Below are positions 47,539 to 56,825 of a stretch of DNA of 64,000 nucleotides, in pieces; position 1 is the stretch's first letter; each line of letters begins with the position of its first letter. Below the pieces are notes generated by a model. The model was not told where the DNA came from and made no database searches. It saw only the letters and a program-made list of their open reading frames with translations. A program made the translations under genes and the position numbers. The stretch spans positions 56,410-120,409 of the forward strand of contig PHDT01000004.1 of NCBI GenBank assembly GCA_002842695.1, in the 5' to 3' direction. The stretch comes from Bacteroidetes bacterium HGW-Bacteroidetes-10 (lineage in GTDB: Bacteria > Bacteroidota > Bacteroidia > Bacteroidales > UBA932).

Positions 47539-50500
47539 ATTAACCAAACTCAGAGAGCAGGCCGCGGGCAAGATTTTACCCGGCAAGCCCTATATTGCAA
47601 TAGGGATGGGTACCTGTGGAATCGGCCGTGGTGCCGAACTCCTTTTCGACAGTTTTGAGAGAATTATTAAAGAGCGCAATCTGGACATCATCCTTAAAAA
47701 AACGGGGTGTTTCGGATTTTGCTCGGAAGAGCCGCTGGTTAATATTTATATGCCGGGCTTTCCGCTCATTATAATGCACAATGTTTCTGATATAGATGTA
47801 ATTCCAATTATTACCGGTATTCTCAAGGGAATCATGCCTTACAGGAATGTCCTATGCAGAATTGAAGAGTGGGACTTCCTCACCGGGAAATTTGAATTTG
47901 GAAAAGGATTAACTGACTATCCGCTCTGGAACGAAGTTCCTTTCTTTAAATGGCAGAAGAAAATTGTTCTGCGTAACTGTGGACTGATTGTTCCTGACGA
48001 TATAGAAGAGTATGTAGCTGTTGGCGGATTTTTCCCTCTTTACAAAGCCCTGTGTGACATGACGCCTTCTACTGTTATTGATGAAGTTAAAGCTTCAAAA
48101 TTAAGAGGCAGGGGAGGAGCAGGTTTCCCAACCGGAGTCAAATGGGAGATGATGGCAAAAAAGGAGGCACCTCAGAAGTATATCATCTGTAATGCAGATG
48201 AGGGAGACCCGGGTGCATTCATGAACAGGAACGAGATTGAGAGCGACCCATTCATGCTTGTTGAGGGAATGACCATAGGCGCATTTGCTATGGGCGCCTC
48301 AAAGGGAGTTGTCTATATAAGGGCAGAGTACCCGCTGGCAGTAAGGCGTCTTAAAAGCGCAATTGCCCAGGCCAAAGAGTACGGGCTGCTGGGGGAGAAT
48401 ATTTTCAATTCGGGATTCAGCTTTGATATTGACATTGTAGAGGGTGCCGGCGCATTTGTCTGCGGAGAAGAGACTGCTCTTATTCACAGTATCGAGGGGA
48501 AATCCGGGAGACCAACTCCTCGCCCGCCATATCCGGCAGAAAAGGGATTATATGGTATGCCTACCAATATTAATAATGTTGAAACCTGGTGCAATATACC
48601 GGTTGTTCTGTCAAAAGGGGGAGAGTGGTTTACTGCAACCGGCACAGAGAAAAGTGCCGGAACAAAAGTTTTCTCACTTGTTGGAAAGGTGAAAAACACA
48701 GGACTTATTGAGCTTCCTCTGGGATCTACTCTCGAGACAATTGTATTTAAGATTGGTGAGGGAACAGGAACCCAGAAGAGGGTTAAGGCAGTTCAGACAG
48801 GAGGCCCTTCGGGTGGCTGTATTCCTGTAGAGTACCTTAATACTCCTGTTGACTACGAATCTCTCAATTCACTTGGCTCAATAATGGGCTCTGGCGGAAT
48901 GGTGGTTATGGACCAGGATAACTGTATGGTAGATGTTGCAAGGTATTTTACAGAATTCTCAAACGGAGAGTCATGTGGAAAATGTACACCTTGTCGAGAA
49001 GGACTTGCACAGACACTTAAAATTCTGAATAAATTCACTCAGGGTAAGGCAACAGAGTCAGACATATTTGCACTTGAGACACTGGGAAAGGTTATCCGGA
49101 GTACTGCGCTCTGCGGTCTGGGACAGACGGCTCCTAATCCGGTACTAACAACTCTTCGTTATTTCAGGGATGAGTACGACCATCACATGATTGAAAAGAA
49201 ATGCGAACCGGGAGTATGTCAGGAGCTTTTCAGTGCACTTTGTGAAAACAGCTGCCCACTGCATATGAACATTCCGAGATATCTTCAGCTCCTTAAAGAG
49301 GACAAGCTTCAGGATGCATTTGAATCTACTCTCAGGGACAATCCTCTTCCATCTTCAATTGGAAGAATATGCCACTTCCACTGTCAGATGAAGTGCCGCA
49401 GGGAGAGCATTGATGCCTCCGTTTCACAGGGAGATATTCACAGATACATTTCTGATACTGCCTATACAGAGGGATTTGCAAAGAATGTATATGAGAGACT
49501 CATTAAATCCAAACTCCCGCAAACCCACAAGAAAATAGCAATTGTTGGTTCCGGCCCTGCCGGCCTCACTGCTGCATATTACCTTGTGAGACTTGGTCAC
49601 GATGTTACAATTTTTGAATCTGAATCAGAGGCAGGCGGTATTCTCAGATGGGGAATTCCAAAGTACAGGCTACCTCTTGAAATTCTGGACAGAGAGATCC
49701 ACTTTATCAAAGAGCTTGGTGTTAACTTCGTTTTTGAGACCAGAATAGGGAAAGATATTCAGATGGCAGATCTCGAAAGAGATTACAACATCATAATTCT
49801 TGCAATTGGTGCTCATAAGGATGTATCACTGGGCATTAACGGCGGTGAACTCAATGGTGTTCTTTCAGGAATGGACTTCCTCAAGACTGTTGCGAGAGAT
49901 ATAAAACCAGATATCGGAAAGCATGTAGTAGTTGTTGGAGCAGGAAACGTAGCCATTGATGCAGCACGCTCTGCACAGAGATTTGGAGCAGAGGTAACTG
50001 TTGTTTACAGACGTATGAAGTCAGATATGCCTGCAAACAAAGACGAAATCAAGGGTGCAGAAATTGAGGGTGTAAACTTCCTCTTCCTGTGCAATCCTAA
50101 GGAGATTCTGGCAGACACCAATGACAGGGTGAGAGGAATCGAACTCATGAAGATGGCATGCGGAGACATTGACCTTTCAAACAGACGCAAGCCTGTACCT
50201 ACAGGAGAATCCTTTATTTTACCTTGCGATACGGTTATTATGGCCGTTGGAGAAGAGGTGGATGCAACCTTTGTAAAGGAGTATGGAGTAAGAGTCGCCA
50301 GTAATGGCAACATCGATTCAGATCACTTCTCCTTTATTACAAATCACCCAAAAATCTATGCTGTGGGAGACGCCGTCACAGGACCTGCAACAGCAGCAGA
50401 GGCAATGGGTATTGCAAAGAAGGCAGCAGAAGTCATCGATTACAAACTGATGAACAAGCGCCGTTTCCATAAATTATTCCGCGGATTCGACTACAGCGAC

Positions 50501-50680
50501 GAGGTTCCTCTCAAACCGGAAGGAGGCAATCGTCACTACACCTTCAAGCGTCCGCTTGAGGAGCGAATTGGCAATTTCAATGAAATCAACCTTGGTTATT
50601 CAAAAGAACAGGCATACGAAGAGGCTTCAAGATGTCTGCGGTGTGATGTCAGGGTTATTGTAAACACAGAGGAGGAATAA
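47516..50680 (+). CDS. HydB/NuoF fused to GltD/NfnB-like NAD(P)H oxidoreductase (1054 aa)
   Basis: N-term GMGTCGIGRGAE/TGCFGFC, NuoF core LRGRGGAGFPTGVKWEM and SCGKCTPCREG, Fer4_20-like CENSCPLHMNIP/ICHFHCQMKCRR, then two nucleotide folds IAIVGSGPAGLTAAYYL and VVVVGAGNVAIDAARSA, VYAVGDAVTGPATAAEAMG. Confidence 0.93.
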   Translation: MRISDLAKLTKLREQAAGKILPGKPYIAIGMGTCGIGRGAELLFDSFERIIKERNLDIILKKTGCFGFCSEEPLVNIYMPGFPLIIMHNVSDIDVIPIITGILKGIMPYRNVLCRIEEWDFLTGKFEFGKGLTDYPLWNEVPFFKWQKKIVLRNCGLIVPDDIEEYVAVGGFFPLYKALCDMTPSTVIDEVKASKLRGRGGAGFPTGVKWEMMAKKEAPQKYIICNADEGDPGAFMNRNEIESDPFMLVEGMTIGAFAMGASKGVVYIRAEYPLAVRRLKSAIAQAKEYGLLGENIFNSGFSFDIDIVEGAGAFVCGEETALIHSIEGKSGRPTPRPPYPAEKGLYGMPTNINNVETWCNIPVVLSKGGEWFTATGTEKSAGTKVFSLVGKVKNTGLIELPLGSTLETIVFKIGEGTGTQKRVKAVQTGGPSGGCIPVEYLNTPVDYESLNSLGSIMGSGGMVVMDQDNCMVDVARYFTEFSNGESCGKCTPCREGLAQTLKILNKFTQGKATESDIFALETLGKVIRSTALCGLGQTAPNPVLTTLRYFRDEYDHHMIEKKCEPGVCQELFSALCENSCPLHMNIPRYLQLLKEDKLQDAFESTLRDNPLPSSIGRICHFHCQMKCRRESIDASVSQGDIHRYISDTAYTEGFAKNVYERLIKSKLPQTHKKIAIVGSGPAGLTAAYYLVRLGHDVTIFESESEAGGILRWGIPKYRLPLEILDREIHFIKELGVNFVFETRIGKDIQMADLERDYNIIILAIGAHKDVSLGINGGELNGVLSGMDFLKTVARDIKPDIGKHVVVVGAGNVAIDAARSAQRFGAEVTVVYRRMKSDMPANKDEIKGAEIEGVNFLFLCNPKEILADTNDRVRGIELMKMACGDIDLSNRRKPVPTGESFILPCDTVIMAVGEEVDATFVKEYGVRVASNGNIDSDHFSFITNHPKIYAVGDAVTGPATAAEAMGIAKKAAEVIDYKLMNKRRFHKLFRGFDYSDEVPLKPEGGNRHYTFKRPLEERIGNFNEINLGYSKEQAYEEASRCLRCDVRVIVNTEEE

Positions 50681-50682
50681 TT

Positions 50683-52455
50683 ATGGAAAAGAAAAAAATA
50701 AATATTACAATTGACGGGCAAAGCTTCCAGATAGGAGCGGGAAAGACCATTCTCGAGGGTTGCAGGGAGATAGGTGTAAAGATACCATCGCTCTGCTATC
50801 TTAAGGATGTTTCATCCAATGCCTCATGCGGTATTTGCGTTGTTGAGGTAAAGGGAGCCAAATCTCTTGTGCGATCATGTGTAACTCAGGCATCTGAAGG
50901 AATGGAGGTAAAGACACACTCTCCTGCAATTAATCAGGCCAGGATTACCAATCTTGAACTCCTTCTGGCAAATCACCCGAAGGATTGCCTTATTTGCGAA
51001 AGAAATGGCAATTGCGAACTTCAGGATTTATGTGCGCTTCTGGGTATTAAGGAGACACCTTATGAACAAACCAAACCTGTTGAGAAGATAGATGATACCT
51101 CACTTGCTCTGGTAAGGAATCCGCAGAAATGTATTTTATGCGGACGTTGCGTTGCTGTCTGTGCAGATGTGCAAAGCGTTTATGCAATAGATTTTGCCGG
51201 CAGGGGACTAAAATCCAAGATTGCAACCTGGCAGGAGAGGGGGCTGGGTAATGTAGCCTGCACCAATTGCGGTCAGTGCGCTCTCGTATGCCCTACTGCA
51301 GCTATCGTTGAAAAGGATGATTCAAAGCAAATCCTGAATGATATCTATGACGATGGTAAAATTGTTATTGTTCAGACTGCACCTGCGATAAGGGTAGGTA
51401 TTGGTGAGGCGATGGGCATGAGTGAAGGAGCTCTGGTTACCGGCAAAATGGTGGCGGCTCTCAGAAAATTGGGATTTGACAAGGTTTTCGACACTCAGTT
51501 TACAGCAGACCTTACAATCATGGAGGAGGGATATGAGCTTATTAAAAGACTCACAACAAACGGGACCCTGCCTATGGTTACCTCATGCTCTCCCGGATGG
51601 ATCAAGTTTATTGAACACTTCTATCCTAAATCGCTTGACCACCTCTCTACCTGTAAATCGCCTCAGCAGATGTTTGGAGCTGTTGCAAAGACCTATTACG
51701 CAGAGAAGATGGGAATTGACCCTCGCAGACTGGTAGTAGTTTCAATTATGCCTTGTACTGCAAAAAAATATGAGTGCAAAAGGCCGGAAATGAACTCCGC
51801 TTTCCACTACTGGAAGGAGAAAATGAATCTGCAGGATAAGGAGAATTTCTATGATGTGGATTATGTTCTTACAACCAGAGAGCTTGCAAAAATGTTTAAG
51901 CTTACCGGCGTAGACTTTGAAAATCTTCAGGAGGAGGATTTTGATCATCCTCTTGGAATTTCAACAGGGGCAGGAGTTATTTTTGCTGCAACAGGAGGTG
52001 TAATGGAGGCTGCTGTTCGTACTGCTTATGAAGTGGTGACCGGATCTCCTCTGAAAAATCTGGATCTGAAGGTTGTAAGAGGCTTTGAAGGAATTAAGGA
52101 GGCAGAACTTGACCTTAATGGAACCAAATTAAAGGTTGCTGTAGCTCATACTCTCAAGAATGCGAGGGTACTTCTCGATGAAATTGAGGAGGGGAAATCT
52201 CCATATGCATTTATTGAGGTAATGACCTGCCCGGGCGGATGTCTGGGTGGCGGAGGTCAGCCAATTCCTACAACGTGGTCAATTCGCCAGAAGAGAGCAG
52301 ACTCAATCTATAGGGAAGACTCACTCAAACCAGTAAGAAAGTCTCATGAAAATCCTGCGATCAAGGCAATTTATGACGAATTTCTGAAGGATCCACTCGG
52401 ACATATTTCACATGAACTGCTCCATACAGAATATGTAGAGAGGGGAATTTACTAG
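50683..52455 (+). CDS. [FeFe]-hydrogenase catalytic subunit, HydA-type (second paralog)
   Basis: HPKDCLICERNGNC, CILCGRCVAVCADVQ, CTNCGQCALVCP, TSCSPGW, MPCTAKKYE, EVMTCPGGCLGGGGQP. Confidence 0.96.
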   Translation: MEKKKINITIDGQSFQIGAGKTILEGCREIGVKIPSLCYLKDVSSNASCGICVVEVKGAKSLVRSCVTQASEGMEVKTHSPAINQARITNLELLLANHPKDCLICERNGNCELQDLCALLGIKETPYEQTKPVEKIDDTSLALVRNPQKCILCGRCVAVCADVQSVYAIDFAGRGLKSKIATWQERGLGNVACTNCGQCALVCPTAAIVEKDDSKQILNDIYDDGKIVIVQTAPAIRVGIGEAMGMSEGALVTGKMVAALRKLGFDKVFDTQFTADLTIMEEGYELIKRLTTNGTLPMVTSCSPGWIKFIEHFYPKSLDHLSTCKSPQQMFGAVAKTYYAEKMGIDPRRLVVVSIMPCTAKKYECKRPEMNSAFHYWKEKMNLQDKENFYDVDYVLTTRELAKMFKLTGVDFENLQEEDFDHPLGISTGAGVIFAATGGVMEAAVRTAYEVVTGSPLKNLDLKVVRGFEGIKEAELDLNGTKLKVAVAHTLKNARVLLDEIEEGKSPYAFIEVMTCPGGCLGGGGQPIPTTWSIRQKRADSIYREDSLKPVRKSHENPAIKAIYDEFLKDPLGHISHELLHTEYVERGIY

Positions 52456-52495
52456 ACTGCTATTTGCCTGTAAGGGTAATTATAAACTGAATACG

Positions 52496-52534
52496 AAAGG
52501 GGTGCTAAAAAGTAATTTTAACACCCCTTTTTAT
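52496..52534 (+). terminator. Terminator after the second hydrogenase operon
   Basis: aaaggggtgctaaaa ... ttttaacacccctttttattt. Confidence 0.8.
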
Positions 52535-52549
52535 TTTCCCTTATTTGAT

Positions 52550-52557
52550 TAAATTTG
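52550..52557 (+). promoter_or_regulatory. -7 element TAAATTTG for the sensor kinase gene
   Basis: 16 nt before ATG 52574; no clear -33. Confidence 0.4.
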
Positions 52558-52573
52558 TACATAAGATAAAAAT

Positions 52574-54724
52574 ATGGTAATAGGTATCATCCACAATATT
52601 TCAATCCTCCTTGCGCTCTCTATGCTGCATTATCTCTTTGCGAGGAAATCGGACTTGTATTACAAGGGGATCCGTGAAATTGTCATGGGTATAATTATCG
52701 GATTCATTGGAGTTATCCTTATGATGACTCCATGGACGCTTCAGCCGGGGCTGGTATTTGACACAAGAACCGTTCTTCTCTCTGTAAGCGGGTTAATTAT
52801 TGGACCCATTCCAACAATTATTGGAATGGCAACAACCTCCCTCTACAGAATTTATATGGCCGGGGACGGAATCGTAATGGGAGTGGCAACGATTCTCACC
52901 AGTGGTTCAGTAGGTATTTTATGGGGAGCATTCAGACCAAAGTGGTATGAAAAGCGAATGAAAACTGAGCTGCTGCTCATGGGAGTTCTTACTCATCTCT
53001 TCATGCTGGCATGTATTGTATTACTTCCTCAAGAACTAAGATTAACAACATTCAAAAACATAGCACCAACCGTTCTTATTATATATCCAATTGGAGCGAT
53101 GTTCCTTGGAGTTGTCCTTATGACAAACAAGGAGAGAAGGGAGAGCATACGCCGTTTTACTGAGGCAGAGGAGAGAAAAACTACATTTTTCAATGCCAGC
53201 AACGATATGATGTATATCAAGGATGAAAATTTCAGGTATATTGATGTAAATGATGCCATTTGCTCTTTTTTCAACCGGGAAAAAGATGAAATTCTTGGAA
53301 GATCAGATGAAGAATTATTGGTGGGACATAATCTTGAAGATGTCATTAATTCAGATATTCAGGTTATTAACGGGCTTGCAACTATTAAAATTGAGGAGCG
53401 TTTTGGTGATGGAATATATGAAGCCACTAAGTTCCCAATTAAGCTGGAGGGAGAGAAGTACGGGATAGGCGGAATTGTAAGAAACCTTACAGATGTTATT
53501 AAGACAAGAAATGTCCAGGAGGCAGTGCTGAATATCTCAAAAAGTTCTCTGCAGGAGCAAAACCTTACAAGTTTTTCAAAAAAGATACATGACCAGCTAA
53601 GCAGGGTAATTCCTGCAAAAAATATTTACATTGCACTGTATGACAAGGAGACAGATCTCTACTCATACCCATACTATGTAGATGAATTTGATACAATTGA
53701 AGATGGATTCTCGGAGACACTGCCGGGTTCTCTTACAGACTATGTTCGCCGCAGCGGTCAGAGCAAGCTCATTACAAATGAGATTGAGGCAGAACTTAGA
53801 CAAGACGGGCTGGTGTTCTCGAAATTCGGAACAGACACACCTTCATATGTATGGATTGGAGCTCCTTTGTTTGACTCCGAGTTCAAAGAGGTAATTGGAG
53901 TAATTGTTGTGCAGGATTATTATGATATGAAGGCCTATAATTCAGATGACCTGGCTCTGCTGGAAATCTTTGCAAATAACGTTGGGTTGTTCATTGAGAG
54001 GGTAAAGAATATTGAGAGTCTGAAAGAGGCAAAGCTGAGGGCAGAGGAGAGTGACAGATTAAAGACTGCATTTCTCGCAAATATGAGTCACGAAATCCGA
54101 ACTCCTATGAACGGAATTATGGGCTTTGCCAATATTCTGCTTGATGAGGTTACAGATGAAACTCACAGGGAGTATCTGGAAATAATATCAAAAAGTGCAG
54201 ACAGGCTCCTGGCTACCATCAATGACGTTCTGGATATATCAAGGATTGAGACCGGCCAGGTATGCGTAACTAAAACTGAATTTGATATTAACGATATGTT
54301 CAGAGAGCTCCACTCTTTCTTTAAGGTGAATAATTCTCATATAGACATATTGCTAATGCTTGAAAGAAGTGAGCCAATGCTCATCTTTACAGACAAGACA
54401 AAATTTCAGCAGATAATGATAAATCTGCTGGGCAACGCTGTAAAGTTTACCAAGAAGGGATCTGTGGAGTTTGGCTACAGTGTGGGTATTTCAAATATCA
54501 CTGTTTATGTGAAGGATACCGGAATAGGTATTCCTGAAAGTAGCCGTGAAATTATTTTTGACCGCTTTGTACAGGCAAATTCAAGTGCACTTAGAGAGTT
54601 CGAGGGAACCGGTCTGGGACTGGCGATTTCGAAACTGTTCGTAGAGTTGCTGGGAGGAAGAATATGGCTCACATCCGAAGTTGGAGTGGGAACCACATTC
54701 TTTGTATCCCTGCCAATTAACTGA
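52574..54724 (+). CDS. Sensor histidine kinase: 5TM-LYT-like input, PAS, GAF, HisKA, HATPase
   Basis: RTVLLSVSGLIIGPIPTIIGMATTSLYRIYMAGDG (LytS-like 5TM), TFFNASNDMMYIKDENFRYIDVN (PAS), FLANMSHEIRTPMNGIMGF (H box), VKDTGIGIPESSREIIFDRFVQ. Confidence 0.93.
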   Translation: MVIGIIHNISILLALSMLHYLFARKSDLYYKGIREIVMGIIIGFIGVILMMTPWTLQPGLVFDTRTVLLSVSGLIIGPIPTIIGMATTSLYRIYMAGDGIVMGVATILTSGSVGILWGAFRPKWYEKRMKTELLLMGVLTHLFMLACIVLLPQELRLTTFKNIAPTVLIIYPIGAMFLGVVLMTNKERRESIRRFTEAEERKTTFFNASNDMMYIKDENFRYIDVNDAICSFFNREKDEILGRSDEELLVGHNLEDVINSDIQVINGLATIKIEERFGDGIYEATKFPIKLEGEKYGIGGIVRNLTDVIKTRNVQEAVLNISKSSLQEQNLTSFSKKIHDQLSRVIPAKNIYIALYDKETDLYSYPYYVDEFDTIEDGFSETLPGSLTDYVRRSGQSKLITNEIEAELRQDGLVFSKFGTDTPSYVWIGAPLFDSEFKEVIGVIVVQDYYDMKAYNSDDLALLEIFANNVGLFIERVKNIESLKEAKLRAEESDRLKTAFLANMSHEIRTPMNGIMGFANILLDEVTDETHREYLEIISKSADRLLATINDVLDISRIETGQVCVTKTEFDINDMFRELHSFFKVNNSHIDILLMLERSEPMLIFTDKTKFQQIMINLLGNAVKFTKKGSVEFGYSVGISNITVYVKDTGIGIPESSREIIFDRFVQANSSALREFEGTGLGLAISKLFVELLGGRIWLTSEVGVGTTFFVSLPIN

Positions 54725-54729
54725 GAGTT

Positions 54730-56793
54730 TTAATTAATTGTACTACCGTTTAACAGCCTCTCTTCAGGTGTGACAATTCTCATATTTCCGCTCTCCTCCT
54801 TTGCCATCAGAATCATCCCTTTTGACTCAATCCCCTTGATCTTCCTTGGGGCAAGGTTTGCCAAAATGCAGATTTGCTTGCCAATCATCTCTTCCGGTGT
54901 ATAGTACTCAGCAATTCCCGATACTATTGTCCTTGTGTCAATTCCTGTATCTATTGTAAGTTTGAGAAGCTTGTCTGTCTTTGGAACGCGCTCAGCTTCC
55001 AGAACAGTTGCAGTACGAATATCCATCTTCATGAATTCATCGTAAGTGCACTCATCTTTCTGAGGTGCAGCTGAAGGTGTTGCTTCCTCTGCCTGGGCTG
55101 CAGGAGCAGCCTCTGAAGGTCGTGTTGCATCCAGTTTGGCCAGCTGAGCTTCAATTGCAATGTCTTCAATCTTTTCAAACAGAAGGCGCGCCTCATTGAT
55201 CTTGTGGCCGGGATGAAGTATTGAATCCAGTCCCAGGTCTTCCCAGTTACGGGACTTCATGTTTAGCATGTAAGATAGCTTTTGGGTGGTATGAGGCAGA
55301 AACGGATCGAAAGCAATAGCAAGATTGGCGCAGATCTGAAGTGAAACATTCATGATTGTGGCTACTCTCTCCATGTCAGTGGCAGCAAGCTTCCACGGCT
55401 CAGTCTCGGTAAGGTATTTATTACCAAGACGAGCAAGGTTCATTGCCTCTTTAAGAGCCTCACGGAAACGATAATTTTCCAGACTCTCTTCAATGTTTTT
55501 CTTAATTACAGGAATCTGGGCAAGAGTATCCTCGTCAATCTCCCTTAGGTGTAATTGTGAAGGAACCTCCCCTTTAAAATATTTGTGAGTAAGAACTACA
55601 GCTCTGTTTACAAAGTTCCCCAAAATTGCTACAAGTTCGCTGTTATTGCGGGTCTGGAAATCTTTCCATGTAAAGTCGTTGTCTTTGGTTTCAGGTGCAT
55701 TTGCACACAAAACATACCTGAGAACATCCTCCTTGCCTGGGAATTCGTCAAGATATTCGTGGAGCCAAACTGCCCAGTTGCGTGAAGTCGATATTTTGTT
55801 TCCCTCAAGATTAAGGAACTCATTTGCAGGAACATTTTCAGGGAGAATATATCCGTCTCCGTATGCTTTTAGCATTGAAGGGAATACAATGCAATGGAAT
55901 ACAATGTTGTCTTTTCCAATGAAGTGAACAAGCTTTGTATCTTCGCTTTTCCACCATTTTTCCCAATCATCAGGCATTAGTTCAATGGTGTTTGATATGT
56001 ATCCTATAGGTGCATCAAACCAGACATAGAGAACTTTTCCTTCAGCACCTTCAACAGGAACAGGTACTCCCCAGTCCAGGTCGCGGCTTACCGCACGCGG
56101 CTGAAGGCCGCCGTCGAGCCATGATTTACACTGCCCGTAAACATTTACCTTCCACTCTTTATGCTGCTCCAGAATCCACTCTTTGAGCCATGGCTCATAC
56201 TGATCCAGAGGAAGGTACCAGTGAGATGTCTTTTTAAGTACAGGTGTGTTGCCGCTAAGGGCAGACTTTGGATTAATCAGTTCATTGGGGCTGAGTGTGC
56301 TTCCGCATTTCTCGCACTGGTCGCCGTATGCGTTTTCGGCACCACATTTTGGACATGTTCCTGTGATGTATCTGTCTGCCAGAAAGTGGTTCGCAACCTC
56401 ATCGTAGTATTGTTCGCTCTCTTTTTCAATAAACTTTCCCTCTTCGTAAAGCTTTCTGAAGAACTCAGAGGCTGTTTTATGGTGAGTAGGGGAGCTTGTC
56501 CTTGAGTAGATGTCAAAGCTTATGCCCAGTCTCTCAAAAGAGTCTTTTATGATTAGGTGGTATTTGTCAACAACCTCCTGTGGTGTTGAATTCTGCTGTT
56601 TTGCCTTTATGGTGATGGGAACTCCGTGTTCGTCAGAGCCGCAAATGAACCTCACATCTTTCCCGCGCATTCGCAAGTAACGCACATATATGTCAGCAGG
56701 AACATAAACTCCCGCAAGGTGACCAATATGAACCGCTCCGTTTGCATACGGGAGCGCTGCAGTTACTAAATGTCTTTTGTAGCTCTTTTCCAT
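54730..56793 (-). CDS. metG: Methionyl-tRNA synthetase
   Basis: [39 protein letters not shown]-terminal tRNA-binding domain. Confidence 0.97.
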   Translation of the reverse strand: MEKSYKRHLVTAALPYANGAVHIGHLAGVYVPADIYVRYLRMRGKDVRFICGSDEHGVPITIKAKQQNSTPQEVVDKYHLIIKDSFERLGISFDIYSRTSSPTHHKTASEFFRKLYEEGKFIEKESEQYYDEVANHFLADRYITGTCPKCGAENAYGDQCEKCGSTLSPNELINPKSALSGNTPVLKKTSHWYLPLDQYEPWLKEWILEQHKEWKVNVYGQCKSWLDGGLQPRAVSRDLDWGVPVPVEGAEGKVLYVWFDAPIGYISNTIELMPDDWEKWWKSEDTKLVHFIGKDNIVFHCIVFPSMLKAYGDGYILPENVPANEFLNLEGNKISTSRNWAVWLHEYLDEFPGKEDVLRYVLCANAPETKDNDFTWKDFQTRNNSELVAILGNFVNRAVVLTHKYFKGEVPSQLHLREIDEDTLAQIPVIKKNIEESLENYRFREALKEAMNLARLGNKYLTETEPWKLAATDMERVATIMNVSLQICANLAIAFDPFLPHTTQKLSYMLNMKSRNWEDLGLDSILHPGHKINEARLLFEKIEDIAIEAQLAKLDATRPSEAAPAAQAEEATPSAAPQKDECTYDEFMKMDIRTATVLEAERVPKTDKLLKLTIDTGIDTRTIVSGIAEYYTPEEMIGKQICILANLAPRKIKGIESKGMILMAKEESGNMRIVTPEERLLNGSTIN

Positions 56794-56812
56794 TTTTCAA
56801 TAAATTTGGTTG

Positions 56813-56820
56813 CAAATATA
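56813..56820 (-). promoter_or_regulatory. -7 element TATATTTG for metG
   Basis: caaatata on + strand, 19 nt upstream of ATG. Confidence 0.4.
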
Positions 56821-56825
56821 GGATA

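Noticed and set aside
47576-47750. Apparent loss of a cysteine in the N-terminal 2Fe-2S domain of the HydB-GltD fusion (GMGTCGIGRGA instead of CxGTGC)
   Set aside because: GMGTCGI(A/G)xGA followed by GCxGxC is, to my knowledge, the usual form in HndB-like thioredoxin-fold domains, so it is not clear evidence of degeneration.
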